A stretch of DNA of 64,000 nt from positions 20,756,461 to 20,820,460 of the forward strand of contig NC_064548.1 of assembly GCF_023856365.1 (NCBI RefSeq), in the 5' to 3' direction. The notes beneath the pieces are model-generated. The model ran no database searches. It saw nothing but the letters and a program-made list of their open reading frames with translations, and was not told where the DNA came from. Positions 24,290-34,769 of this stretch are shown in pieces. Numbering within the stretch: position 1 is the stretch's first letter; every line of letters begins with the position of its first letter. Source of the stretch: Brienomyrus brachyistius. Lineage: Eukaryota > Chordata > Actinopteri > Osteoglossiformes > Mormyridae. The position numbers and the translations under genes are program-made.

Positions 24290-24460
24290 AAATGCGATTG
24301 GACAATCACTTCAGTCGGAAATAGTTTCAGCAGTTTATTGGCTGACTGCACGTGTGTGGTGATCACGTGTTTCCGGTTCTTATTTAAAAAAAAAAGTGTG
24401 TGAGGCTGAGCAATTTTAGGAGAGTTTGCAGGGATCGAGCTGTCATAGATAAAAGGGGGG
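24290..24460 (+). promoter_or_regulatory. Putative en1 core and proximal promoter
   Basis: Two inverted CCAAT boxes (ATTGG at 24297-24301 and 24337-24341) lie 40 bp apart. Two CACGTG boxes (24349-24354 and 24364-24369) lie 15 bp apart. A TATA-like TATTTAAA is at 24381-24388 and a second candidate GATAAAAGG at 24448-24456. The block sits 250-400 bp above the start codon, the usual range for a short-leader developmental gene. The first TATA would place the start near 24411, the second near 24479; which is used cannot be told. Confidence 0.6.
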
Positions 24461-24704
24461 CAGGCACTCCAAATGAGCTGGCCATGCGATGTCAGACGGA
24501 CATATTATAGCACTTCGGACTCCTGCTACTACCTACAAGATGCCGGCATTTTAAGAACATAGCCCTCCAATTTATCACGCGTAACTGTAATTATTTCAAT
24601 TTAATTTAAAGTGGTTACACTTTGGTTGTAACTGGATACAAATACTGAGCAGCAAGTGGAATTTGGTGCGAGCGGCAGACGCTTTGGCCGATCTGGTCTC
24701 AGGC
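24461..24704 (+). other. Putative en1 5' leader with upstream ORFs
   Basis: The leader between the candidate start sites and the MEDPKEP ATG contains three short upstream ORFs. One runs 24473-24562 (29 codons, ends ILRT-stop), an overlapping one 24484-24510 (8 codons) and one 24540-24554 (4 codons). All end before the main start. The first is only transcribed if the upstream TATA-like box is used. Whether any is translated is unknown. Confidence 0.5.
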
Positions 24705-25215
24705 ATGGAAGACCCGAAAGAGCCGAACGGGCGAGATGCGAGCGAAGGGGAAAGCGTCTCTCTTTCCCCGAATCTCCCGTCTCCGCCGGCCGTACCTCAC
24801 CAAGCGGCGCAGCAAAGTCACAGAACCACCAACTTTTTCATCGATAACATTCTTCGGCCAGATTTCGGTTGTAAAAAGGAGTTCGCGGGCAGGGAGAGAG
24901 CTCACACATCGGACAGAGAAAACGTCAATCCATTGATAATCAGGCCATCCCTCCCCGCCACTTTGTGCCAGGATTCAAACTGCAGCAATGACAGCACTTC
25001 GTCGTCTTCCTTGTCGTCTTTGCCGCCCTCCAAGCAGAACTCGTCAACACGAGGGGAAGGAAATGGATCTAATTCTATAAAATGTGGCGAGAACACCGCG
25101 TCAATAATGGTTGTGAATGCGGATAATGGAAGAACTGCCCCCGTTACAGACCCCCAGCCGCTGCTATGGCCTGCCTGGGTTTACTGCACGAGATATTCGG
25201 ACAGACCGTCATCTG
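24705..25215 (+). CDS. en1: Engrailed-1 homeobox protein, coding exon 1 (residues 1-170 plus first base of codon 171)
   Basis: En1 is a nuclear homeodomain transcription factor, mainly a repressor, that patterns the midbrain-hindbrain boundary, muscle pioneers, ventral limb/fin ectoderm and V1 interneurons. This exon encodes the N-terminal part. It has an acidic/Ser start (MEDPKEPNGRD), a conserved SLSPNLPSPP stretch at residues 19-28, and the EH1 Groucho-binding motif FFIDNIL at 44-50 followed by RPDFG. A Ser-rich linker at about 91-115 (TSSSSLSSLPPSKQNSS) precedes the EH2 Pbx-binding block WPAWVYCTRYSDRPSSG at 155-171. The ATG at 24705 is chosen because MEDPKEP is the usual engrailed start and the context (G at -3, G at +4) is good; the frame is open upstream without another in-frame ATG. 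The donor GTAAGG at 25216 splits codon 171 (Gly) in phase 1, the conserved vertebrate En intron position. Mammalian En1 is near 400 residues; this protein is 276 and lacks the Ala/Gly expansions, as in fish En1. Whether it is en1a or en1b is not decidable here, though its shortness and Ser-rich linker lean to en1b. Confidence 0.97.
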
Positions 25216-25659
25216 GTAAGGCAGAAGTCTCTTAAAAATCCTTATTTTTTTCTTACGAATTGCCAAGTGAAGGAGAAGAAAAAAAAACTACAGGAGTTGT
25301 TATGGGTTAAATAATTTATGGCTACATGTATATAATATATATTCTTAATGTATATAATTTTATGATTTATTTAAGACATGTAATTATTACATTTTGAATA
25401 AATATGTGGCTAAATTACATCGCAATTTACTACCCGTTTTAGGGATTTTTAGTCAGAATGTATCTGTGTGTGCGCGTGTGTGTATGTGAAGTGTACATTA
25501 TTATAGGTTTCGAGACCTTAGACTGTGTGTACATTTCGCTTTTTTTGCCAGTTACGGCAGTCCAGTTACCTTGCAACAATTTAACTAAGAGCACAGTGGG
25601 TAATATTGGTTTTGGGGGAAATGAGTGAGACCCATTAAACACCTTATTATAATTACTGA

Positions 25660-25660
<1 letters not shown>

Positions 25661-25703
<43 letters not shown>

Positions 25704-25705
25704 TG

Positions 25706-25736
<31 letters not shown>
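25661..25736. repeat. (ATT)14 / (AAT)10 inverted microsatellite in the en1 intron
   Basis: ATT units over 25661-25702, a few spacer bases, then AAT units over 25708-25736. The two halves are complementary and can fold back. Confidence 0.95.
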
Positions 25737-25738
<2 letters not shown>

Positions 25739-26635
25739 CAGCCATTTTATCCTCATTTATTCATTAATATTCTAACAAAAAGTAAATTGTAGCCTATTAA
25801 AATCTATTAGTAGCGTGCAACCTCTTCCACAGGAGAATCTAAAAAAATCACCCTTTGATAGGGTTTATTACATCTTATTATACAGCTTATTACACAGCTT
25901 ATTATACAACTTATTACATTTTAAAGGCAGAATAGGGTGTTTATATTGAGACCCGTGGGCAGCTTCAGGCTACGTATCTATCTCTGAAAGTATTAACTGA
26001 CGCTCTCTCGGCTTTTATTTATGAAATAAAAATGGGAGGTTAAAGCGATTTGTAATGTTTTATGACGTACATTCGACGTGTGTGTAATGGCATTCAGAAA
26101 GTAGCCATTTTACACTGTCTGGAGAACATGAGGATGGGATGTTCACCGTGTAAGAGTTTGTTCCATTCGCGTTTCTGGAAATGAACGGTATTCAGACAGC
26201 TGCACAGATGGCTAAGACCTGACAGCCCAATGCCCACTCAATAAATAAATAAACAAATAGGATAGATAAGCATCGATTGGCTAAACTTTACTGATGAAGC
26301 TATCAATCTAATGTGACTAATACATCACTGTTTCGATTTCAGCTTAATTGAATAAATAACAAAAATAACCATACAGGCCAAGTTTGGAACTTCCCCATTG
26401 TTACCTATTATTTCGTAAATGTTTGCTTATTTATATTCATTCTGACTACGTTTTCTATAATGCAGCAGCCTATTAACAGGAAGGCCTTTGTCGATTACTT
26501 AGAAATTGCAATCATTGTGAATTATACTGAACTAAAATAAAAATTAGCGAATATTTTGATAATCCCTAATTTAATACAGGTGGAGGTTTGTTAGTAGTAA
26601 ATGATTTCAATGTAGTTGTATTTTTCCGTTGTGTG

Positions 26636-26710
<75 letters not shown>
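26636..26710. repeat. (TAGA)n microsatellite in the en1 intron
   Basis: About 18-19 perfect units; frames through it are repeat translation. Confidence 0.97.
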
Positions 26711-27873
26711 GCGAGCTTAAAATATACTAATATTAATGTTAACAGTAATTTTGGCGTCCTTTCAAATAGAAAGATTTTTTTCAATGCCTCCAAATCTAAC
26801 GATGTCCGCCGGTATGATCTTGGATGAGGATTATACATTGTATAGTTAATTTTAGGAAATAGCATGATTGTGTTTCACATTTAATTAATACTATTAAAAG
26901 GGGACTCTTGATGCGTGAAATCCTAGCTAACTTTTCGTACAAAGCATAACAGGAAAAGTATTTTGTAGTCAAAGGAAAGTTTGAGGCCACGTTAATTGTG
27001 TAACTGTGGGCAAAATGTAATATTTTACCAAAATCATTGAAGAAAAGACTGAATATATTTGGATAAAGGGACCTGCAGAAGTGCCAGTCTTCATTGTGCC
27101 GAAAAAAACCCGCTTACAAACAATTGTAGCTGAAGTCATCAAAGATTCGCTGAAGACTTTTCTTTTGTCATGCATATGAAATAGAGATCCTTTGTTTAAT
27201 TCTATGCGGTTACACATCACAGACAAAATATTATTCTGGTTATGCAAATGATCGTGGATCATATAATGAGCACTTTACAGAAACAGCAGCGTCCAAATAA
27301 CAGACTTCGGGTAGCAAGCGGGGACAAACGCTTAGGGGTTTGTGGGGTATCTCGGATAGAGCAGAAGTTTTTCGTAGTGCAATTGTAAAATATATTGAAT
27401 CTAATATCATTTTGGAATTCGAATTGGGCTCTTACTTGGACATGGGAAGCAAAGTACGGTGTTTTGTTGTGTTGTAAACATTTCGTTTTATTCCTTGAAC
27501 TTCAAATCATACAAATCATGATTTTTTTTAAATATTAAGAACAGCAAAGGATGATTTGTAAAACAGCGCGCGTCACAATAACGCAGTTAATCTGCACATA
27601 AAACATAAGATGTCCTGTTGATGTGGGAGTTGGAGAGTAGTGATATTTTTTGCTGATCATGCCAGATGATTATTAAATCATACACCAACGAGCTTAAACA
27701 CACTTGCACGCTCGCGCATACCTTGAAATTCGGCCGTTTTTATGGAAAATTTGGCCTATAACAAATTGTGTGCTTGCGTGTACTTGAAAGCAACGACACA
27801 AGATTCACCTATATGTATGTTTATCAGAGATGCTGGTGTTTATATCCTCGTGTTATTGTTGTTTGTACTGTAG

Positions 27874-28193
27874 GCCCAAGGACGCGCAAGTTAAAAAAGA
27901 AGAAAAGCACCAAGGAAGACAAGCGACCCAGAACCGCTTTCACAGCGGAACAGCTGCAGAGACTTAAAGCCGAGTTTCAGGCCAATCGCTACATCACGGA
28001 GCAAAGAAGACAGTCACTGGCCCAGGAACTGAGCCTTAACGAGTCACAAATCAAAATCTGGTTCCAGAATAAGAGGGCAAAAATTAAAAAAGCCAGCGGT
28101 TATAAGAACGGTCTAGCCCTGCAGCTGATGGCGCAAGGCCTGTACAATCATTCCACCACCACCATCCAGGAAGACAAGGATGACAGCGAATGA
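27874..28193 (+). CDS. en1: Engrailed-1 homeobox protein, coding exon 2 (homeodomain, residues 171-276)
   Basis: The exon starts after the acceptor TACTGTAG (AG at 27872-27873), completing Gly171, and ends at the TGA at 28191-28193. The spliced protein is 276 residues. It encodes EH3 ([10 protein letters not shown], 172-181), the homeodomain at about 186-245 and the C-terminal EH5 region. In the homeodomain the recognition helix [16 protein letters not shown] carries Trp48, Phe49, Gln50 and Asn51; Gln50 is the engrailed-type specificity residue for TAATTA-like sites. The tail [20 protein letters not shown] with STTT is En1-type: En2 proteins usually have KNTLAVHLMAQ here. The end (QEDKDDSE) is the usual acidic terminus. 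No frameshift or missing key residue is seen, so the gene looks intact. Homeodomain DNA binding and repression are family knowledge; the expression domain in this species is inferred. Confidence 0.97.
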
Positions 28194-28536
28194 GCCTCTT
28201 CCCAGCGCCCCATCGGTGTGCCATAGACACTTAACGGGAGCATTTTTTTTTCTTTCCTTTTTTCCACTTTTGTGAAAAAAGAAGATACGAAGGGAAATGG
28301 ACAGGTGCTATTTAAAATCTGAAATTTCAGTCTGTCGTATAGCATATGGACAAAACTATATAAATTGCGAACATTAATAAAAAAATCTATATATAGCCAG
28401 AAATATTTCGTTGTATATTTAATTTCAGGTCCAAACGTATGTGTCAGTATCCACTTGCTGGGTATTTTTTTAAGCATTTAATTTAGTTATGTTATCAACT
28501 ACTGCCTAATTCTGTTTTCTCCTTCTCATTCTTCTG

Positions 28537-28579
<43 letters not shown>

Positions 28580-28690
28580 CAATTTCTCAGCTAGAACTAA
28601 AGTCATAATTCGAAACTCCGTTTCTGAGCCGCCGCTTCAAGCCAAAGGTTTTAATATTTTCGGAAGGTGTAGTCCGAAATAAAATTGTAG
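28194..28690 (+). other. Putative en1 3' untranslated region
   Basis: AT-rich sequence after the stop codon, with AATAAA signals at 28376-28381 and 28678-28683; a further one is at 29045-29050. A U-rich stretch near 28245-28270 and an ATT microsatellite (28539-28579) lie inside. The true cleavage site cannot be chosen from sequence alone. Confidence 0.5.
28539..28579. repeat. (ATT)n microsatellite in the en1 3' region
   Basis: About 13-14 uninterrupted ATT units some 350 bp after the en1 stop codon. Confidence 0.95.
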
Positions 28691-28699
28691 AATGTACTG

Positions 28700-29555
28700 C
28701 AATCGCTTCTCCTCTATGTCTGCCGGGTCACTTCCGCGTTCATTAACCTTAAGATGAGATCGGTCATGCTGTTAGGAATTTCGGTTTATTGTCTGCGATT
28801 TCGTTTGAGTTTATCGAGTGACTGTAGAGCCAGGTCATCAAATGGCGTCCCTCAGATATCATTTTAAAAAGCAAATGAATCTCTTTATAGTATTGAGTTT
28901 TCTCTTTCTCCAGTATCTTCGAAGGAATTCCATGTTATGTTTTGATTCCGGGTGTGCTTTTGGAGATCGACAGCTCGTGTTTTATTATTATTATTATTTT
29001 AAAAGCTTCTTAATATGAATTTTATGATATTCGTTTATTTATTTAATAAAATACACGTGCATTTACTTTCCAAGGGGAAATGAAGTTATCGTTAAAATTT
29101 GTGGCAGGGATGGGTAGATTTGGCCTAGAAATGTTGTCATGCGTTCATCACTCCGGCTCTCCCCTTCTGTGTTATAGGCCGGACGAACAGTGTAATCCAT
29201 CGCGTCCACATCTGAATATGGCGAAATGGATTCACGCGCGTATGACAGTAAGATCACGCGTTAACTGCGATCAAACTGGCTTAGACTAATGGTGATAATG
29301 ACAATGAGCACGATGTGTATTATCAATGCTGAAGATAATTTTTTTTAAATTAGATATTACAATTTACTGTTCTGTGGAGTCAAATTACTTAACGTAAAGC
29401 TAAGATATAGATCAATTCTAGATGTAAATGGGTAAAAATGGGTACATTATTTTACATTAGAGAGTGTTGACGTTTATATTGTTCGAGGATTGCTTCAAAT
29501 TCAGTATTCGGAGTCGGTGTTTTCAAATAAAATAACTTGAGTCGATTTGAACGTC

Positions 29556-29591
<36 letters not shown>

Positions 29592-30050
29592 GACACATTG
29601 TGTGCGCGTAATACATATAAAACATACGTTGTTTTACAAAGTATATCATCTATGAAGATAATATTTTAACTATATTTTAACAAACCACAGACTTCCCCAG
29701 ATCATCTATTACGACTAGCCTGAAACCTGTATCCAGTGTACAATTACTTAACTGTACATTTCTATGTATAGTGTGGATAGCAATCCATGCATGGTTATAT
29801 GGAACACGTTATTCACACAAGGGAAAAAATGAATGAATGATTGGGCTACTGTAAAATGTAATTTGACGTAAGCCTGTAAGGATTTGTCCCAGTCGGTAAA
29901 CAACTCCTGGCATTAACAGAGTACAAAATAATGTATTACAATAAGCTCTCTCGACACCCAGTCTCACCATCAACCTGCTTTTGACGGTTTATTTGCTTAC
30001 AACTTCGCAATAGAGCATCTATTACACGTTTTTGCCCTCAAAACCTAACC
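28700..30050. other. AT-rich downstream spacer
   Basis: No gene recognised. Holds an AAT microsatellite at 29556-29590. 29100-29280 is GC-richer and has no recognisable product. Confidence 0.3.
29556..29590. repeat. (AAT)n microsatellite
   Basis: About 11 units. Confidence 0.95.
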
Positions 30051-30054
30051 CGTT

Positions 30055-30245
30055 GACCTAGTCTTGTCTTCCAGGCCTGACACGCATTGGCCTTGTTGGT
30101 GTGATCGTGCCGAAGATCGCCCGTTAGACAACATGGTCTTTTGTGTCACTGTCCCGAAATCAAAGCAGACCTTTAAAGGGATCTACATTCTGGGTTAAAG
30201 GTTAAACGCAGTCGCCAAAGCCAATTATCTATGCCTTCCTCCAAA
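30055..30245. promoter_or_regulatory. Candidate conserved non-coding element about 1.9 kb downstream of en1
   Basis: A complex GC-balanced block in AT-rich DNA, with AATCAAAGCAGACCTTTAAA (TCF/LEF-like AATCAAAG) and GCCAATTATC. En1 is a known Wnt target, so a Wnt-responsive element would make sense, but this is inference. Confidence 0.4.
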
Positions 30246-32470
30246 ATTTGATATAATTCGACAAGCCAAAATAACTCAGACAGTTTTTAGCCTATACTTT
30301 TATGTGCAACGAAAATATGTAATTTTATGGACTAAACTGTTCAAAATTACAAATACAAATCAGAATACAATTTCTATAATTTTTAGTCTCATTTTATAAT
30401 GGAATGTCTTCCATATCAATCGCTTGTTCATTGATCGTCGCTATCAATTCTTGTTGTAATAGAAAATAATAAAAATATATATCTTTAAGATAGATCTGCA
30501 AAATATGTTCAGGGGGTTTGTACACCATAGTAAATATACGGTAAGCACAATAATTTCTACAATGAAAAGAAAATAAATGCATTTTTAATTTACTGAGGTG
30601 GGTATTATACACTTATATTTTTGCGTTACATTTGATACATTTTTCCCCAATGGGATAAGTGGGGCTTACAGTCCCGCTGACGCACCAGCCTACTTGCTTG
30701 AAAACTTTTAATGCGATTCGAACTTGCAACCTTTTGGTCACAGCTCAGTATACTTGGAAATGTACTCAACCTATTATGGGTTCCCTTTTATTCATGAATG
30801 CATTTAACAGCTTTAACGCGTTTATGTGCATTCGCGCATTATATTGATACGACTGGATTTGTGTTTTTCAAAATTAAGATATGAGTTTCTGCAAAACGCA
30901 AAATGTGCTTCCAGTACGTTGTTAATCTGAAACTATAACTAATTATTGGTAAAACACCGATTCTCGCACAGCCCGTACAGAGGCACGTGATGGAAACTTT
31001 TGTTTGGATGTATAACAATTGATTTGAATCAATATTCACGTGTGAATTATTATAATTATGATAATAATAATAATTATTATTATTACTATTATTATTATTG
31101 GCAGCAGCAGCACCATTCGTAATATTAGTAGTGTTTAAAATAACAAATAGTAATATTTTAAAATGTATTTTGAAATATTTAATATAAATGGGAAACGTAT
31201 GACGGAAATATGTGGTTCTATTAAAATAAAAAGAAATAAATGTTAGACGACACAAAACAGCTTTTGTATGCAGTCCTATAACAGGCGTACATGGAGAAAC
31301 CGCAAATGCTACCACATCGACAACATCAGCAAAAATAACAGCTTTTTCATTTTTAATACATTATCACTTTGTTTTATACATTAAAACTAAAAAAAACAAC
31401 GGCAAACTGCATTGAATGGCGTCAGTCTGACTCACATTGTGGGCTATATGGCCGACAAAAGATGTTGTAAATAATATTAAAAAGCAGTTTATATATTTGG
31501 ATGTTTTATCTAATAAAACCAGTAAACATGTTTATTGGTGAACGGTTTTGGTGAACGAGACAGACAAGAATAATAAGGAGAACAAGAAGTTGCCGATAAC
31601 TGTAAAATCTGAAATCTGAGTAAAATCGTCTTCATTTTTAAAACGCGTTGTCAGTAACGCAAGAAATCCTTCGTGTTAAGATGCACCTGTTGCGACTCCA
31701 GTATAAATCAACATTATATTATTTGCTCTGCAATTTGAAGAATATTCATCTTAAACAGAGTAATATGTCTTATGTACGGAATTATTTATTTTAGAGATAA
31801 ATAAAGCCTATACGGTGAATTAGCCTGCAGTTACACTTACCCTAGCTACGTGTTAATGCAATAAAGAGAAAAAGACATTCACTTATCTTCTATGAAGTTC
31901 TAATTAATTAGCTTGTGAAAAGTTTAGTTGATTGATGAACACATTATAGTCCTACATATTATTGTCTGAATAAGCATTTAAGAATTTTACTGTTGTTACT
32001 GAAGCGTACCATCTAGGCCAATGTCTCATTATTTTGAGCACGATTCCACGACGGATGGCGTTTGAACTGCGTGTTTTCAAAAGCTGAAAACAGAAACTCA
32101 AATCGTTGCGTCATATTTCACGTAAGACTTTTCAGGTGCATGTTTTCCAGGAACGGGGCAAGCGTATTCAACAAAAAAGTGGTCAGATAATTAAACGTTA
32201 AACATTCTTTATGCTGTTTATCTCCTATAATTATAGTCGTTATTCTCCTTACCTCTCGAGTTTGGTTGAAATTAATTTGCTTAAAAAATCTGAACCAACA
32301 CCTTTTTTTCTGTTCCCTAAGTACGGAGTTGTTCGTTCTGGATAAATCTGACACCGTATTTGAATCTTTAATTGGTACAAGTGGTCTGTCAGAATTTCGA
32401 GTTCAGTGATTAGTTTAATTATGTGTGATGTATATTATTTCTACAAATACTAATGCGTTTTTAAATTAGA
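30246..32470. other. AT-rich non-coding stretch
   Basis: No gene recognised. A small AAT/ATT inverted microsatellite lies at 31061-31099. The 158-residue minus frame at 30839-31315 owes its Asn/Tyr run to that repeat. Confidence 0.3.
31061..31099. repeat. AAT/ATT inverted microsatellite
   Basis: AAT units followed by ATT units with one interruption. Confidence 0.9.
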
Positions 32471-32479
32471 TTTATTTTA

Positions 32480-33060
32480 ATTAACTCTAACTATTGTTCG
32501 CCCAGAGAAGCCACGGGCCACACGTTTTGCCGCGGGATACTAGTTGTTTCTAATTATTTTGCCATGAGTCATTTTGTTCAATTAAATATATTTATTTAAT
32601 AAACACTACACGCATGAAATATTAATACACAAAGACAAATAAAACGATGCGCAAAGGCCCGAAATGCGTCATTTTAGGAAAGACCAGCTAAAAGACCGAA
32701 TTAAATGTCTGAGAGGACGCCGAGGGTGACGGTATCGTCGCTGTTGCCTCTGCGTAACTGTTACTCTCTTTGTATAACCGGTTAAGGCACAATCTTATCA
32801 TAGCTACTGTCACCCGAGACCTTTTTCACAAACTGTCGAATAGACTAATAAAATGATAGCTGCACCTGAGCAAAGAGAATCAGCGCCCATGACGGAGATT
32901 TTCCTCCAATGTTTCTCTACTGTCTACGTTTGGATGTACAGAATTCATCTGTCCCCAATTTCACTGGTTTCCGGAAAGGTTTTGTTTATCCATCTGACAT
33001 TTTGTTTCTTTCACCAGCTGCCAGTAGAATGCAAACACAACAAAGAAACAAGCTGAGACA
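32480..33060. promoter_or_regulatory. Candidate regulatory block
   Basis: Two complex segments (about 32500-32620 with TTCTAATTATTTTGCC and 32840-33060 with GCACCTGAGC and ATCTGTCCCC) stand out from the AT-rich surroundings. No coding sense. Weak call. Confidence 0.25.
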
Positions 33061-33347
33061 AAAACTGGTACAAAATTAGTACCGATAAAATGTTACATAC
33101 CACCCTATGGCAAACCGCAAAGCTAATGTGACATGAAATATAAACAGCGTTATAGGCAGGCAGCGCAAAAGCAGAATTCAATTACACTATTACGATATCA
33201 TGAAAACAATGCTGGAACAAAGTAAACGTTTCTCTTAAGCCATATTTACTCCGTAAATATATACAAGAACTAGCTCTATTTATCATTCAAACTGTCGTTT
33301 GTTTCTTAAGAATTTAAAATATACATTCCCCCCCCACACACACACGT

Positions 33348-33348
<1 letters not shown>

Positions 33349-33437
<89 letters not shown>
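33349..33437. repeat. (CTAT)n microsatellite
   Basis: About 22 perfect units, preceded by a short C run and CA repeat. Confidence 0.97.
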
Positions 33438-33743
33438 ATCACTCTCTCGACAATTATTGCTAATGCGGACACAGAAACAGGCCAAGGAGAAAGGCGGCCT
33501 TGTCTTTTTAAATATTCCTTAGGACGGTGCATGTTGTATTTTTAATATTTAAAAATTCTCTCTCTTTCGATTTCCATAGTATTGGCTTTTATGTGTTTCC
33601 TATAGTCGACAAGACCATATAAAAGACTTCTTTTCTGCACAAAGTCAATCAATGTGCACAGCAAATTGTACAAAATACACTCTGAGCGAGAACTCGGATA
33701 TTTCACTTTGTCCATTTGGCTAAACGCAATACGCACCACCTCC

Positions 33744-33792
33744 ACAACAACAACAACATCAAATAATAATAACAATAATAATAATAATAATT
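33744..33792. repeat. (AAC)n and (AAT)n microsatellite
   Basis: Four to five AAC units then about ten AAT units. Confidence 0.9.
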
Positions 33793-33879
33793 TAGTCGCA
33801 CCCCTTGTTTTTTTTCCCAAAGACCACGAAGCATCCTGTAAACAATGAATTAATTCTTTCATTAACAATTAACATGGAG

Positions 33880-34265
33880 CGTCAGCGAAGGGAGCGAATT
33901 ACGCAGCGGCGACGCACGCGGGAAGCTTCACGTGCAGCCTAACATTTTGTCCCAGTGCTGATGTTGAATTTTCGTATACTGTACTAATCTGAGTCGTGCA
34001 CAGCTGCTCCGTGCTGTCCAGCCACGCCACGGCCTTCATTTGCATGCAAATGAAAGCAATAATGTCCACTCAGGAAATTACTGCATAATAAAAACGGTGC
34101 GTTCAGGTAAATATTGTGAGGCTGGAAGGAAGGTGTGAAGCCATCCGCAGCTTTTTCCAAATGAAGTGCAAGCCCCCCGCCCCCCATATTCATTGTGTTT
34201 GAGAAATTTAAATAGGCAGGGGGTCCTGCAGCAGCCTGATGTGGTGGCAGAGAAACGCCTTTTCG
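33880..34265. promoter_or_regulatory. Candidate enhancer with palindromic octamer
   Basis: A GC-balanced, repeat-free block about 6 kb downstream of en1. It contains the perfect 20-bp palindrome TTCATTTGCATGCAAATGAA (34035-34054), two overlapping inverted octamers ATTTGCAT/ATGCAAAT, the arrangement bound by POU-factor dimers, plus GGAAATTACTGCATAATAAA. Block function is inference. Confidence 0.4.
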
Positions 34266-34716
34266 CATGTCTTTATGCGGACTGCTGCACTCATGCTACG
34301 CTGATCAAAGGGGAGGAAGCAAAATGACCCAAATGGGGCTGAAGTGTGCTAATCTGGTGGCCAAGGGATTCTTAAGCTTGATGGGAGACAAAATGGGAAA
34401 TAACCTGCAGATTGAGCGTCAAATTAAAATTCCCACTGGTTTGTTGTTTCAGAAAGTCACTGCAAATTAGCCGCTATGGTTATGCTTGATTTGTTTCGGT
34501 GGCACGAACACAATCATACACACAAACACACTCATACACACGTTTGTTATATATCTGCAACTGTGTGCAGGCAGTCATATAAGTACATGTACATGTGTGT
34601 GCACACTGGGTCATGTATGTGCTAACACGTGCTAACACGTATGGTGCACAAACAGCAGCCCTCCACTTCCTGTCCCATGACCGCCCACAGAGCTTTTATC
34701 TTTTCATATGCTTCAT

Positions 34717-34717
<1 letters not shown>

Positions 34718-34767
<50 letters not shown>
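34718..34767. repeat. (TG)5(TA)20 dinucleotide repeat
   Basis: TG units pass into about 40 bases of TA. Confidence 0.95.

Positions 34768-34769
<2 letters not shown>

Larger units (their letters stand above)
25216..27873 (+). other. en1: en1 intron (2658 bp)
   Basis: A GT...AG intron in phase 1, with donor G|GTAAGG and acceptor TTGTACTGTAG. It is AT-rich and holds an ATT/AAT inverted microsatellite (25661-25736) and a GATA-type tetranucleotide (26636-26710). Intron retention would read GKAEVS and stop at 25233-25235, giving a 176-residue product without homeodomain. No other exon-like frame is visible. Confidence 0.93.

Noticed and set aside
24663..24704. Earlier in-frame start for en1 giving an MVRAADALADLVSG extension
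   Set aside because: The codon there is TTG, not ATG, and the extension is not part of known engrailed proteins; the ATG at 24705 gives the usual MEDPKEP start.
24656..25096. Other frames overlapping en1 exon 1 on both strands
   Set aside because: Shadows of a GC-richer real exon; no domain and conflicting with a certain gene.
30839..31315. 158-codon minus-strand frame
   Set aside because: Its centre is Asn/Tyr repeats from AAT/ATT units and its ends show no recognisable domain.
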